Below are positions 53,701 to 64,000 of a DNA stretch of 64,000 nt, piece after piece. This stretch comes from Psettodes erumei (taxonomy: Eukaryota; Chordata; Actinopteri; Pleuronectiformes; Psettodidae), in NCBI GenBank assembly GCA_016785225.1, contig JAFBJZ010000891.1, forward strand, positions 806,001-870,000, written 5' to 3'. Both the position numbers and the translations under genes were made by a program. Each line of letters starts with the position of its first letter. Position 1 is the stretch's first letter. The notes below the pieces were generated by a model, which was given only the letters and a program-made list of their open reading frames with translations, ran no database searches and was not told the origin of the DNA.

Positions 53701-54247
53701 CGAGGTTTTCATAATGTTGCACAGGTGGAAGGATCTCTAAGGGATTTCTTTAATACACGAGACAAAGGACAAGTCCTGGTCAAGAATGACCTGAGAATTT
53801 TTACAGTAGAATTGGAAACCTAGGTAATGCCATCCAGAGGAACTATATAATCAATTAATGTTTTGTCTGGCATGTTGGGGGCCAAATACAATGACTTCAG
53901 TTTTGCGTGAATATCAAAGTAAAAAATTACAGGTCATCAGTGTTCAGACAGTGTACAGAACAGGATTTATAATGAGGTAATGACAGAAGAGTGAGGCTAA
54001 AGAGATGACTACGAGAACCAGACAGGCACTGAGTTGCAGAGTGGTGAAGCCGATGGTCGGGGTTGGTGGAAGTTGGAGATGTTGAGCAGACAGGCAGAAA
54101 AGGTTTGATCCTGGAGCACAGGAGATAAATGATTCCCCAAAAGACAAAACACAAGAAAGAACTTAAGCAAAGCCATTACGATGCCTACCATTAGTACCAC
54201 ACAAGTAAACTCAATATGGGTATAGGTTAATAGGTTAAAGAACCAGG

Positions 54248-54412
54248 TTTTTTAGATGACCATAATGAAGAGATTCCAGAAGAAGAGAACAACATACTTG
54301 CTTACTTCAGTTCACTTGATAGATATCTATGTATCTATCTATTTTTTAGATGACCATAATGAAGAGATTCCAGAAGAAGAGAACACCATACTTCCTTACT
54401 TCAGTTCACTTG
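54248..54412 (+). repeat. 71-bp direct duplication, 23-bp spacer
   Basis: 54248-54318 and 54342-54412 share the run TTTTTTAGATGACCATAATG and its continuation with two differences. The spacer is ATAGATATCTATGTATCTATCTA, a TATC-type tract. Confidence 0.9.
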
Positions 54413-55106
54413 CCTCAGTTCCGCAGCCTTGGTTCCTGTATTTTTGCATGGACTGTTTCTTTTAGAGGCTTCTCTGAAAAGCTGAGACATGATAGTTAGA
54501 TCTCTACAGGAGTATATTGCTGTATAGTCTACATGGCTGTAGTACATTCTACAGCAATATATAGTACCTTTAAATTTGACCGATTTTGTAAATGCACCTC
54601 TTCATGGAAAATGATATCACAGTCTATGTCCAGGTTTGGCCAAATCACCCAGTAGTTTTCCAGATATCATGCCATCTTGAACCCTACAATGATAAATCCC
54701 AGAATAAAAACACCTGACGCCACAAACACATATCTCAGTGTATATACAGACAGACAGCTACATGCAGCCTCCAAGACGCAGAGGCACCACACACCACAAC
54801 ATTCCCATATCTTGCATTTCTTATTTCTCTGCAGATTAAACAAACACAGACATACAACCACCTTGTGCCACAAAGACACAATCATGTGGTGCCTCCAAAA
54901 CACACAAGCATCTCAACCATCCATGCTTTCCTTTTTGTCCCAACTTAGGCAAACAAAGACGGACCCAACTGGTATTTTCCTGCGTCTGGTGACTTACCAT
55001 GCATCAGTGCCCTGCTACCCAGTATTATACCCCTCAGCCAGCCTAAATGTTCCATGGGACGAAACCAAAAACATACAATTACAGTATTGTGTAACAGTGT
55101 GTCTGT

Positions 55107-55111
<5 letters not shown>

Positions 55112-55149
<38 letters not shown>
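55112..55149. repeat. (GT)n microsatellite
   Basis: About 19 GT units, preceded by an interrupted GTGTCTGTGTGTCTG lead-in from 55096. Confidence 0.95.
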
Positions 55150-55152
<3 letters not shown>

Positions 55153-57954
55153 ATCAAGGCTTCCATGGTGTATTCTGAGCCATCCAGCTGCAGCATGTTC
55201 TGTCTCCTGTCTTTGGATGTAGGGGAAAAGACCAACCTAGAAAAAACAAACCTAACTTACTTTAAATGACCAACCTACTTTAAATGATGATAAAAATATT
55301 TATTCATGCAAGGTGGATACAGTGCAGTCATGAATTGTGAAACAATGTTCATAAATCCAAACGCAGAGATTCATGCAAACTACTTTTTAATAACAGTAAC
55401 TCGTGTTAAACTCACTCATGCCAGAATGGATGTTCCTTGGCCCTAGGCAGCATTTTCACATGTTTTCTGGAGCCTTGTAAATTAAGAGGTTCATACTGAA
55501 GGTGCCACTTAAATAATGATCGAGCCTGATTTTTCTGGGTTGATCAAAAATGAAGCACTGACCCTTAATAATGAAATTGTAAAATGTTGCTTATCTGAAT
55601 TTCATTTAAACATACCCCACAGTTACAAAGAGTCTTAACCATTCTTTGGTGCTGTGTTTGTTTCTATCTGATGAATGAAAGTACAACATTCACACTTACA
55701 TTTTACACACACATTAACACTCTCTTTCAGCTCTGCTTTTGGTCTCTACCAACTCCTGAGGGAAGTACCTGGCTCTTTAGATCCATTATGTTCAACAGTT
55801 AGTCTCTAACTGTATCTTGTCATGGCTAGGCAATGTACTGTGGCTTCTTAGAGAATCAACTACAACTGTAAAATTCTGTGTCAGACAGCTCGATGAGCTG
55901 AAACACAATACATAGCTCTATAAAGGAAAAGAGCTAATTCATCACAACAAGTAACCACTATCACATTGCCACAATGTTTTGACATTGTCATTTGATGCAT
56001 TAAAAATAACATTAGCAATTTAAAAATCCTGTTTCTTTGAATATCCCATTTAAATAGCTTAAGGATTGTAATAATCATTATAGTCCACTCTTTCTGACAG
56101 TTTCACTTATATAATCAGTGATTATACACTTTACGTGCTTCAGGCTTCGTGATGAACTAGACTAAACGTTGAGCTATGAGATCACGTCTATCCTCTGATC
56201 TGCAATCTGTTCAGGAAATGGCTTTGTCTTTTGTATTCCGGGTTACTAGTAATCATTTGTTTCACCTTCATCTGTGGGTGACATGCTGCAGAGCAAAGGT
56301 GTCAATCAGAATTAACCAAGCAATGTGATAAAACCTCTTCTGTGGTTTGTAGACCACACATCCTGTTGCAGCTATATGCTAATTAAACCTGCACATTGTC
56401 TCGCGTACCACATACATGCACACAATTTTTTAAAATGTATGCATACATTTCGGACATGTTGACAGACACCACACATTTGGCCTTCCTCTGTTCCTCTTAA
56501 TCAAAATCATACTAGTGAAGTGTGAAGACACACTGAAGTCAGCAGCCCTGAGTGTGATCAGCTCCCTACCACAAGCTTGCCACCAGTCAAGTGAAAAACA
56601 CAGGTTTTAAACAAGCTCCAGAAACAATAGGCTTTCAAATCGTCTTTAAAATTACCACCTCTAACTGTCACATCACATTTGGCAACGAATTCTGGCGAGT
56701 TAACAAAAACTGTGGTTTTAACATGAACTGCTTGCCTGCTTGTATAAAGTGATTGTAAAAAGATTCCCTTATTTCTTTACTTAACTTAAAACAAATTTTG
56801 TTTGGATTTTTGTTGCTCAGTGGCCTTTGCTGTGGTGAGGTTGTGGCTTGATCAAAAAGTACAGATGTCTTTTCTCTAGAATTTGGGAGGGTTTTTTTAA
56901 TCACTTTTAAATAGCATGACATTAATTCATTATTTCATCCATGTAGGCATTAATGATTGGTGAGCAGCACAGGAGAGCAAATGTAAAAGATTTTATGAGT
57001 TGGTAATATGCTGTCAAAATGTTAGGCTTCATGCAAGAACCTTTCCATGTTCTGATCTGAACTGACTTTTTTTCTGTAAGGTCTGTTCATAGACTTCCAA
57101 GTCAGATTCATCAGACTTTCTTAACTGTTGTAATTGTTGTGAATCACTAATTTAAATCTGACTGTTCATGAGGATGTTCACATTTGTGAGACTTTGTTTT
57201 TAGCATAAATGACACCTAAAACTGCAACACCAAAAATGTTACCAAACAGTAAAGCAAATTACTCTGCAGAGCATCAAGCCATGCCTATTGGAAATCAATA
57301 AACAATTCTTATTGTAGGGGTGCCAGTATCATGTTAATAGAGTACTATAAATTAGACCATATTTATAGTACAATGTGACCTACAAGTCTTCAGAGCAGAG
57401 CTGTACTTACAAAAATAAAGAGTGAGGGGTGATCACGTGACTGAGTCTGTGATACATTCAGATTAAGGAATTCTGATTACAATGTCCAGACCTTCTATAC
57501 TTGACTCCTAAGACAAGTCTGGAGTACTTGTGAGTTTCAACTGTGTCTAAGAGAAAATCCTAAAATTAAGTTACTTGAATGTGTCATATAAGAGGAACAA
57601 ACCTATTCTTACAAGTAGTTCTTGCATGGGGACCACTATATTCTATTAATGATAGAAAGTTTAAAAAAAATACTGTATACATATGACAATATTTTGAATA
57701 GTTAGAAGACAAAAGAAAGTTTTTGACCTAATGAGCACATGTTGAACAGAACTGTATGTGTGGGCATGCATGTGTACTGATGGCTTGTAAAGGTTTATGT
57801 GGGGAAAAGAGCTCACTTTTTGAGTGTACTTTAGTGTGTGTGGCGTTCAAAAGAGTTTTACACAGGAACAAAAGGATACACCAATGATCCTGATAAGATA
57901 AATGTTAGAACAGTATTTTCATTTGAGGAAACTTTTCCACAAAGTACACACATA

Positions 57955-58425
57955 CAGTGAGAAGAAAAAAGTATGCGAAAAACAACCTTATACTTACTCC
58001 TCTCTATATAGTATATGTAAAATTGTCTTAAAATAGCAGATCAAGTCTTCATCTAATCAAGTTACAGTAATGAACAAACACAATCTATTTTACCGAACAA
58101 AACAAGTGTTGTATTGTTCTTGTATATATTGATCATATCACTCAACAACATTCACAGTGTACTATGGAAAAAGTCTGCGAAGCAATAAGCTAATGAAATC
58201 AACAAAGACTAACTTGAGTCAGGAGTTAACAAACCTGTGGTCCAATCAGTGAAACCAGACTGGAGGTGTGGGTTAGAGCTGCTATTTTTGAGTTGGGTTT
58301 TGAGTTTGTTGTGCTGATGTGAACCATACCTCATAAAAAAATGTCAGAAGACTTAAGATCAAGAATTTTGGATTTGTGTTCAGCTGGAAAATGAGTTGTG
58401 GAAGAGTAATCTCAAATTGTTTAGA
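57955..58425 (+). mobile_element. Tc1-like transposon, 5' part
   Basis: A terminal repeat CAGTGAGAAGAAAAAAGTATGCG follows a TA (57953-57954). The family's subterminal region (AGATCAAGTCTTCATCTAATCA, AACATTCACAGTG) and the leader GGTGTGGGTTAGAGCTGCT come next. The start of the transposase (MSEDLRSRI.DL, about 58342-58380) then breaks up near 58425. The rest is missing. The same family's other end appears alone at 31255-31394. Confidence 0.7.
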
Positions 58426-59847
58426 TGAGACAAATTGTCATGAAAACTGAAATGATTTTGCAATGTGGCAATGACCTTTAAACCTTTTTTAACCTGTCAC
58501 AGCTCCAGTGGAACTGCTGTAGCCCCTGTGTTCAGCAAGAAAAATCAGTTGTTTGCCACCTGTCACTTCTCTGCTGAAATCATGCACGCAGTACGGAGGT
58601 TATGGCACTAAGGCACCAGTATGGTTGAGTTCGAAGGGGAATGATATGTCACATTAGAAGCAAAGCTATTTTAAATGTCTTTTAATTAGTAAACAGGAGG
58701 CTGGAGTCCAAGAGCATATAGTGTGTTGGGCGCTGTACATATGCTGCATTAAAAAACACTAAAGAAATACACCTGCTTCAGTATTCGTGCCTTAGCCACT
58801 TGGCCAACCTTACACCAGCCCTAATCTCAAGGTGAGCAGTTCATGCAGGTCACTGGCCACAGGACAAGTCATTTCAACAAATCATTGTCTGACATGGGAG
58901 AGGTTTTTGGAAAAACCTATTGCAATACTATGTTGACCAGGAGCATCATTCTTCTGGGAGTTATTCTACCTTTGATTCATTGAGGTTTCCTTGATTGTTT
59001 ACAGAAAAACTTTCTTTAAGAAAAATATGTCATAAGTGGTGGCATGAATGACCCTCTAAAACGCCAGGGCTGAAGAATCCGGCACAGGAATGCTACAGTA
59101 ACTTGTGGTTGGGGAACCTTGGTATTCTGGGTCTGGTGCTGGAGAGCAGTATTGGTACAACAGGGTGTACAAAGTAGGAGTACAGTGGAGAACCTGTTCA
59201 CCAGCCAGGACTGACTATTTGGACAGCTGGCACAGTTTAAGGAGAAATGTTAGTGAGTTCTGTGGTTAAGAGTTGCACATGAAAATCCTGTGGGCCTTGC
59301 AATCTCTCTCTGTGTCTGTGTGACTTGATCTGTGTGTCTCATAGCTTGTAATGTCCCAGTCAGTCCCGCTCTCTCTGTCTCTCTGTCTCTCTTTGTCTTG
59401 CTCACTCTCTTTCAGTCTGTCTTTCTGGTCCTCTTCTTCTCTCTTTTCAATATTTCACTACACCCTCATAACCTTTTTGCTATGTCAGCCCTACATTCAC
59501 TTAGCAATTCCTGCACCTCAATAAAAAGGGAGACCAGGTTTCTGGCAGGCCATCGCAACAGCAATCCTGTGGCTTTGGCATCTTTAGAAAGAGAGAAGGG
59601 AAGAAAGAGCGAGAGAGAAGCAGAGACACAGGGAAACAGGGAGAGAAATTGTCTAGGATTGTTAGAGTTTATCAAAATGCTTCCAGCTGAGGTTCAGCTC
59701 CAGAAAATTTCAACTCAACCTTATAATTTCTCCTTTTAACAGCCCCTGGACACTCTACCCTGCTGCTCTTCAATTCCCCTGGTCTTTCTGGTACAACTGA
59801 AGTTGAAGGAGACTCAACAGCAAAATAAATACACCCCTCCCTTCAGT
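58426..59847. other. Non-coding, nothing recognised
   Basis: A CTCTGTCTCTCTGTC-type stretch lies at 59370-59410. A 135-codon frame across it is composition-driven. Confidence 0.5.
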
Positions 59848-59855
59848 GCTCCTTC
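59848..59855. repeat. hAT target-site duplication, left (GCTCCTTC)
   Basis: Perfect match to 60335-60342, abutting the TAGTGGTG terminus. Confidence 0.9.
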
Positions 59856-60334
59856 TAGTGGTGTGTGATACTGCATATTTTGGTACCGATACCGATATCG
59901 ATACTTATCAATAAATAAGGTGGCTGCATCATTGAATTGCTGAATCAATTAATTTTCATGACCTGAAGTGTTTTTTGTGATGTTTCCTTTTTATTATTAA
60001 ATAGTTAAAACTCAGGACAGAATTAGGACAAAGTTTATAATTAATAGAAAATGCTGTATTATCAAATGTTTTAAGAAAAATCTTTTCTGCTTTGCGCATC
60101 TAAGTCATGTCACGTGACTCGTGATGGCGCAACATCTAAACACGAGAAGGGGAGGGGGACACAGGAGTGGCGAGCCAGGTCGCCGGGCTGTTTCCTCTTT
60201 GCCAAAACCGCAGCATTGCAAACAAGAACGGAACTTAAAGTAAAGAATCTATCTCACCAGTCTAGTATCGATCCGATACCGATACCGACTTGGTATCGAT
60301 ACTATCGATATTTGGATCGATCCGCCCACCACTA
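59856..60334. mobile_element. Non-autonomous hAT-type element, 479 bp
   Basis: It begins TAGTGGTGTGTG and ends CCGCCCACCACTA, so the outermost 8 bp are perfect inverted repeats resembling hAT CA(A/G)GGGTG ends. A perfect 8-bp duplication GCTCCTTC flanks it, the length typical of hAT. Subterminal CGATACCGATA/TATCGATAC words are arranged symmetrically near both ends, as in the teleost element with (GATA/CGAT)-rich ends. It contains no transposase; the 73-codon frames inside are incidental. Confidence 0.85.
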
Positions 60335-60342
60335 GCTCCTTC
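60335..60342. repeat. hAT target-site duplication, right (GCTCCTTC)
   Basis: Perfect match to 59848-59855. Confidence 0.9.
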
Positions 60343-62495
60343 AGAAACCCCAACCCCCAAATTCATGGATGCATTTTGCCATGGCAATAATACAATGGCA
60401 AATGGCAAATGGCAGAATCCAGACCATTCACAGAAACACAGCATCCAAGACACAACAGAGAAAAAATGGGTAGTTAATGTTTTGGACTGCAGTGATATAA
60501 CAGTACTCTAGGTTTATTGACAATGAACTAGGAAGGAGTGACCTCACAGCTCTTCACTGGCACACTGCTTAACTTCATGTCCCTCAAATAACTCTTTGGT
60601 ACTGATAATATTATAAATCTCCTCTTTCACATGGCCACCTACTGCTACAAGACAGGTTTGTTAGCAGCCAATAATGACTAATATTGAGATTTCACTGCAG
60701 GTGAAGTTCACATCTGAACACTGAAGAAGACAAAACATGTTTAGAAATACAGGTTTTATTAGTCTTTTAGTCTTTTTTTCACTTTTAATTGACTGCACTC
60801 AATATTGATTTCTACAAATACATTCACAATCATACTGTATTGTACTGTTTTTGATTGTGGGTCTTTCACAAAAGGCACTTTGAAATAGATCTCAGCTAAT
60901 GATATTCCAGTCACAAACTAGTGTGAAGTTGGATGATTTGGCTCCTATTTTTCCCATAACTAAGCTAAACCAACTAAGCAGTCTGGCTGCCACTCTCATT
61001 GGGTCCAAAATCATCTCATGGATGTGAGAAACAATTTATAAAATGCTATGCTCTTGGCTTGCATATTAGACTGCCTGATATTTCACAACATCAGAGAGAC
61101 TAAAATGTTTTACTCATCATGCAAAACACCAGATTATGTCTAATGTTAAAGAATAATTCCCTCTTACATTATCTGTTCATCACACTTATGGTAATATTAA
61201 GGCTGATGAAAGATTGTGGTAATGGTTAATACACTGGTTAAGGTATATTGAGAGTTAACACTTTATAAAGGATGGGGGGTATGGGTAATGAAGAAGCGGA
61301 CATTACTTTCAGGTCTGTGACAGGACACAAATGCTGGTTTCCTGGGGCCATGATGAAAGACAGACTTAACAAAGTCAAAACCAAGGTACTAACCATATGT
61401 TTAGCAATGAACTCCTGTTAATCATTAAATGAGATGCTTTAGTACTTCATGGAGATAGAAGATTTTTGAAAGGATAACAGAAACTAGATGATGTAAATTT
61501 GTGGTGGGATTGCTAGCTTCTGCAAAAGCTGTTGCTAAACTGCCTTGCTGGCTGCTGAAGAGAAGTTCAAGTTAAGTTTCACTGCTGGTTCATGTTCAGG
61601 GACACTCTGAAAAGGTCTGCAAAGCTTGAAAATTAGACTAAATGTGTTTTTCAATCAACATATTGTATATTCTCACAATAGCCAAAATTTATTTCAGGTT
61701 ATGCTGTGATAAATTATTAAATCTTAATTACTGGAATCTTAATTAGAAAATTAAATCTGAATAAGAAAATAAGCAATTGTGTGTTTATGTGTGTGTAGTA
61801 AGCTACAAGCACCAAGTGAATTTTATATTGACATACAAATTTATGACAACTGAAACAGTATTTGCCAGTAAAAACTGTATATGTCTCTTGTCTGAATTGT
61901 AGGAACAGTGTCGAGTTTCTGATAAACACCAAGGACAAATCGTCAAATCAACTGATCTGAATCAGCTCTGTGTGTCCAGCTCCATTCATCAAGCATGTAA
62001 TCTATCAACAAGAAAGTGAATCCTCACCACCTCCTGCCAAGCATGCACTGTGTGCAACAGGGCACTTGTTTTAACTGTTAACACTGCTGACACACACTAC
62101 TCAAATGAACCATGGTCTTTTTGGTAGTTGGCATGAGCATTGTGCTCACAACCAGGGTTCCCAGGGTTCACCATCACCACTCCATTGTGAGAAGGTCAAG
62201 TGAAATTAAATCAGAACTTGTCTTCAATATACTATGGTGTGCTAGGTTTGATGATGATAACAGTGTTATGTGGATGTTTATGGTTCATTCTGTTTGTTAG
62301 TTAATTAGTTAGTAATTCAATTAGTTTGTGTCAACAAAAAGTTGGCTCTTGGTCAAACTTAAGAAACATTACATTTGGGGATTTATTCAGATCACTATCC
62401 AGATCTGTACATTTTTTTAAGGATTCTTCACAGTTATGAGATAGTTTTAGCAAATTTTAGGCATATTGCCATGAATACAGAAAGATTTGATATTG
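60343..62495. other. Non-coding, nothing recognised
   Basis: AT-rich DNA with only short frames and no recognised element. Confidence 0.5.
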
Positions 62496-62559
62496 TTTGA
62501 AAGGTTCAAGCACATACCACATGAGCAGGAGTTCACTCTTCACTCCTCAATCTGTATTT

Positions 62560-62950
62560 GGCCCCAACCATATCAGAAAAACATTATCTGATCATATAAT
62601 TACTCTTGATGGTCTTGACCTCCTGTTCTACTGTAAGGAACTTTGGAGTCATTTTCGATCAAGACCTGTCCTTTGTCTCTCATATTAAAGAAATCTTCAG
62701 GACATCCCTCTTCCACCTGCCAAATTTTGCAAAATTTAAAAACATTCTGTCTCCAATGGAAGCTGAAAAACTAGTCCATGCATTTGTTACCTCCAGACTG
62801 AATAGCTGCGAATCATTGTTATCAGGATGTCACAATTATTCAGGAACTAGATAAAGGCATCATATTTCTGCTGTGTTAGCTTCTCTGCATGGGTTTCCTG
62901 TAAAATCCAAAGTAGAATTCCTGCTCCTCTTTTGCTCCTCTATGTCTGAC
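62560..62950 (+). pseudogene. L2/Rex-type LINE RT C-terminal fragment
   Basis: It reads, with frame changes, IRKTLSDHIITLDGLDLLF then STVRNFGVIFDQDLSFVSHI, FHLPNFAKFKNILSPMEAEK and LVHAFVTSRLNSCESLLSGC, then HISAVLASLHGFPVKSKVEF past a stop. These are the thumb and post-RT motifs of the LINE family also found at 37.9 kb and, on the minus strand, at 53 kb. Both element ends are missing. Confidence 0.75.
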
Positions 62951-64000
62951 ACAGGTTAAGCCTGAAACCTTACACGAAACATTTACCATAAGCCTTACTT
63001 GTAGAACACCTATGAGAAATGGGTTTACCTGTACACAACAGTAACTGAAGGAAGCACATGAATGACTTTGCTCTCTTTCTCTCCAGTGCACTGGAGATAT
63101 AAGCATGAAACCAAAACTTTGAAGGAGGATAAACTGAGATTTTAATTTATTGTAGTAGATGGATTCTTTTTTATCATTTTTATTATGGACTATAGTTGTG
63201 TTTATGCACAGTTTTAATTTTGTGGGTATTTTTTTTTTATGTTTTGGTAATCAGTGGTGGCTGTTTGGTATGGGGAGTACAGTGATTTCCATGTTTTTTT
63301 ATGGATAAATTAAACCTTTGAGCATTGGTATGAATGTGTGTAAAATTTGACCTTTGAAAAATGGAAAGGAAAGGGTCATTTTTTATTACTTTTTAAACTT
63401 ATTTACTCACACCATCCCTCAAGGTCAATTGGACCACCTGTAACCCCAAATTTGAAGCCATTCAGCCATTCCAAAGATCATTCAGCTATTTGATCTATGG
63501 AATTTGTGCGTAGTGCTACACAGCCTTTGATGAAGCACTAGTTCTGTCTTCATTGACTAATAACACTCACAAATGTCTTCCAAAGAATATTTCTGTTTGC
63601 ACAAATAATAACATTATCAGCAATTTGGATAGTGGCTAACACTGAGTTTTGGTGAATGTGAATGTTTAAATTCAGAACTTTGGATTTAACACTGCGCTGT
63701 TTACAAGGATATATATATATATATATGTAGAAAGAGAGTGTAGTTTTATATATATATATATATATATATAAACTACACTCTCTTTCTACCTAAACTACTG
63801 TACTCTTCAGATTCCTTAAGCAGAAATGCAGCTTATTCCAACTCAGCCCACAGCTATGTAAGGAATCCTCCCCTCCTTTTCCTACCAGAGTTTTTCTGAT
63901 TTCTGTTCTCTCCTCCTTTCCTGTTTCAACTCTGCACCAATGTGCTCGCATACATCACTTGAAATTTAGCTCACATAAGGTGTTATTATATCCACAATAA
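62951..64000. other. Non-coding, one TA-centred palindrome
   Basis: No gene was seen. The palindrome at 63727-63789 is listed separately. The window ends in unrecognised DNA. Confidence 0.5.
63708..63789. repeat. 20-bp perfect inverted repeat around (TA)n
   Basis: GTAGAAAGAGAGTGTAGTTT (63727-63746) and its exact complement (63770-63789) enclose 23 bp of T plus (TA)n, which is itself self-complementary. Another (TA)n precedes the left arm from about 63710. The whole can fold into one hairpin of some 60 nt. Confidence 0.95.

Larger units (their letters stand above)
52229..53935 (-). mobile_element. L2/Rex-type LINE 3' end, with two insertions
   Basis: On the minus strand the RT tail at 53935-53700 encodes SLYLAPNMPDKTLIDYIVPLDGIT (family VIVFGP...IVTLDGI), then NSTVKILRSFLTRTCPLS (TVRNLGVIFDQDLSF). 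The C-terminal end is at 53240-53110, where TAGACTGGACTACTGTAATTC encodes RLDYCNS and a RLKTLLF-like close follows. The 3' UTR continues at 52460-52229 (antisense AGCAGCATAACTAAGGGATGG). About 420 bp of foreign sequence (53280-53700) and a solo LTR (52465-53106) interrupt it. The family matches the plus-strand pieces at 37.9 and 62.6 kb. Confidence 0.7.
53936..57954. other. Non-coding, a local duplication and a microsatellite
   Basis: No gene was recognised. A 71-bp duplication (54248-54412) and a (GT)n tract (55112-55149) are listed separately. Confidence 0.5.

Noticed and set aside
59332..59739. 135-codon frame as a membrane protein gene
   Set aside because: The hydrophobic start is a CTCTGTCTCTCT tract, and the remainder has no similarity that I recognise and no splice or promoter context.

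Overview
The window looks like intergenic or intronic DNA from a teleost fish genome. Evidence: it is AT-rich and full of (GT)n, (TA)n and (TAA)n microsatellites, and it carries a set of mobile elements typical of teleosts: Tc1/mariner copies of at least four families, a hAT relict, an L1-type LINE, L2/Rex-type LINEs, R4/Dong and other restriction-like-endonuclease LINEs, chromodomain Ty3/Gypsy elements, a retrovirus-like LTR family and tRNA-SINE-like pieces. I found no intact cellular protein gene, rRNA or tRNA. Every recognisable coding stretch belongs to a mobile element and is broken. Family names come from recognition of protein and terminal motifs, not from database searches.

Layout. 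1-1449: two R4/Dong LINE copies head to head. 1450-3119: a minus-strand long LTR related to the pair at 24-28 kb. About 3340-4271: the 3' end of a chromodomain Gypsy element with its LTR. 4272-13383: mostly unrecognised DNA with two promoter-like spots. 13384-13986: Tc1 fragment. 14795-19905: L1-type LINE (minus) with a 16-bp target-site duplication, interrupted by an L2-type LINE (plus). 19925-20960: RLE-type LINE relict. 23314-25992: Tc1 element into which an LTR of about 1.5 kb is inserted (minus). 26315-27792: a second copy of the same LTR in opposite orientation, making a large inverted repeat. 27862-30279: internally deleted Gypsy element bounded by a perfect 5-bp duplication. 34681-36059: second R4/Dong copy (minus). 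41327-47596: two arrays of a ~788-bp unit (2 + 4 units) followed by about a kilobase of tandem hairpin modules. 47640-48330: G-rich repeat. 49213-50135: Tc1 element. 52229-53935: LINE (minus) carrying a solo LTR. 57955-58425: another Tc1 fragment. 59856-60334: hAT-type relict with a perfect 8-bp duplication. 62560-62950: LINE fragment.

The elements do not work together as a pathway. The window records layered insertions and deletions whose order can partly be read: LTR into Tc1, L2 into L1, solo LTR into LINE. The most interesting structure is the 788-bp array, because each unit carries two co-oriented copies of a 15-bp motif close to the vertebrate CTCF core, giving about twelve same-direction sites in 4.5 kb. 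Whether CTCF binds them is untested.
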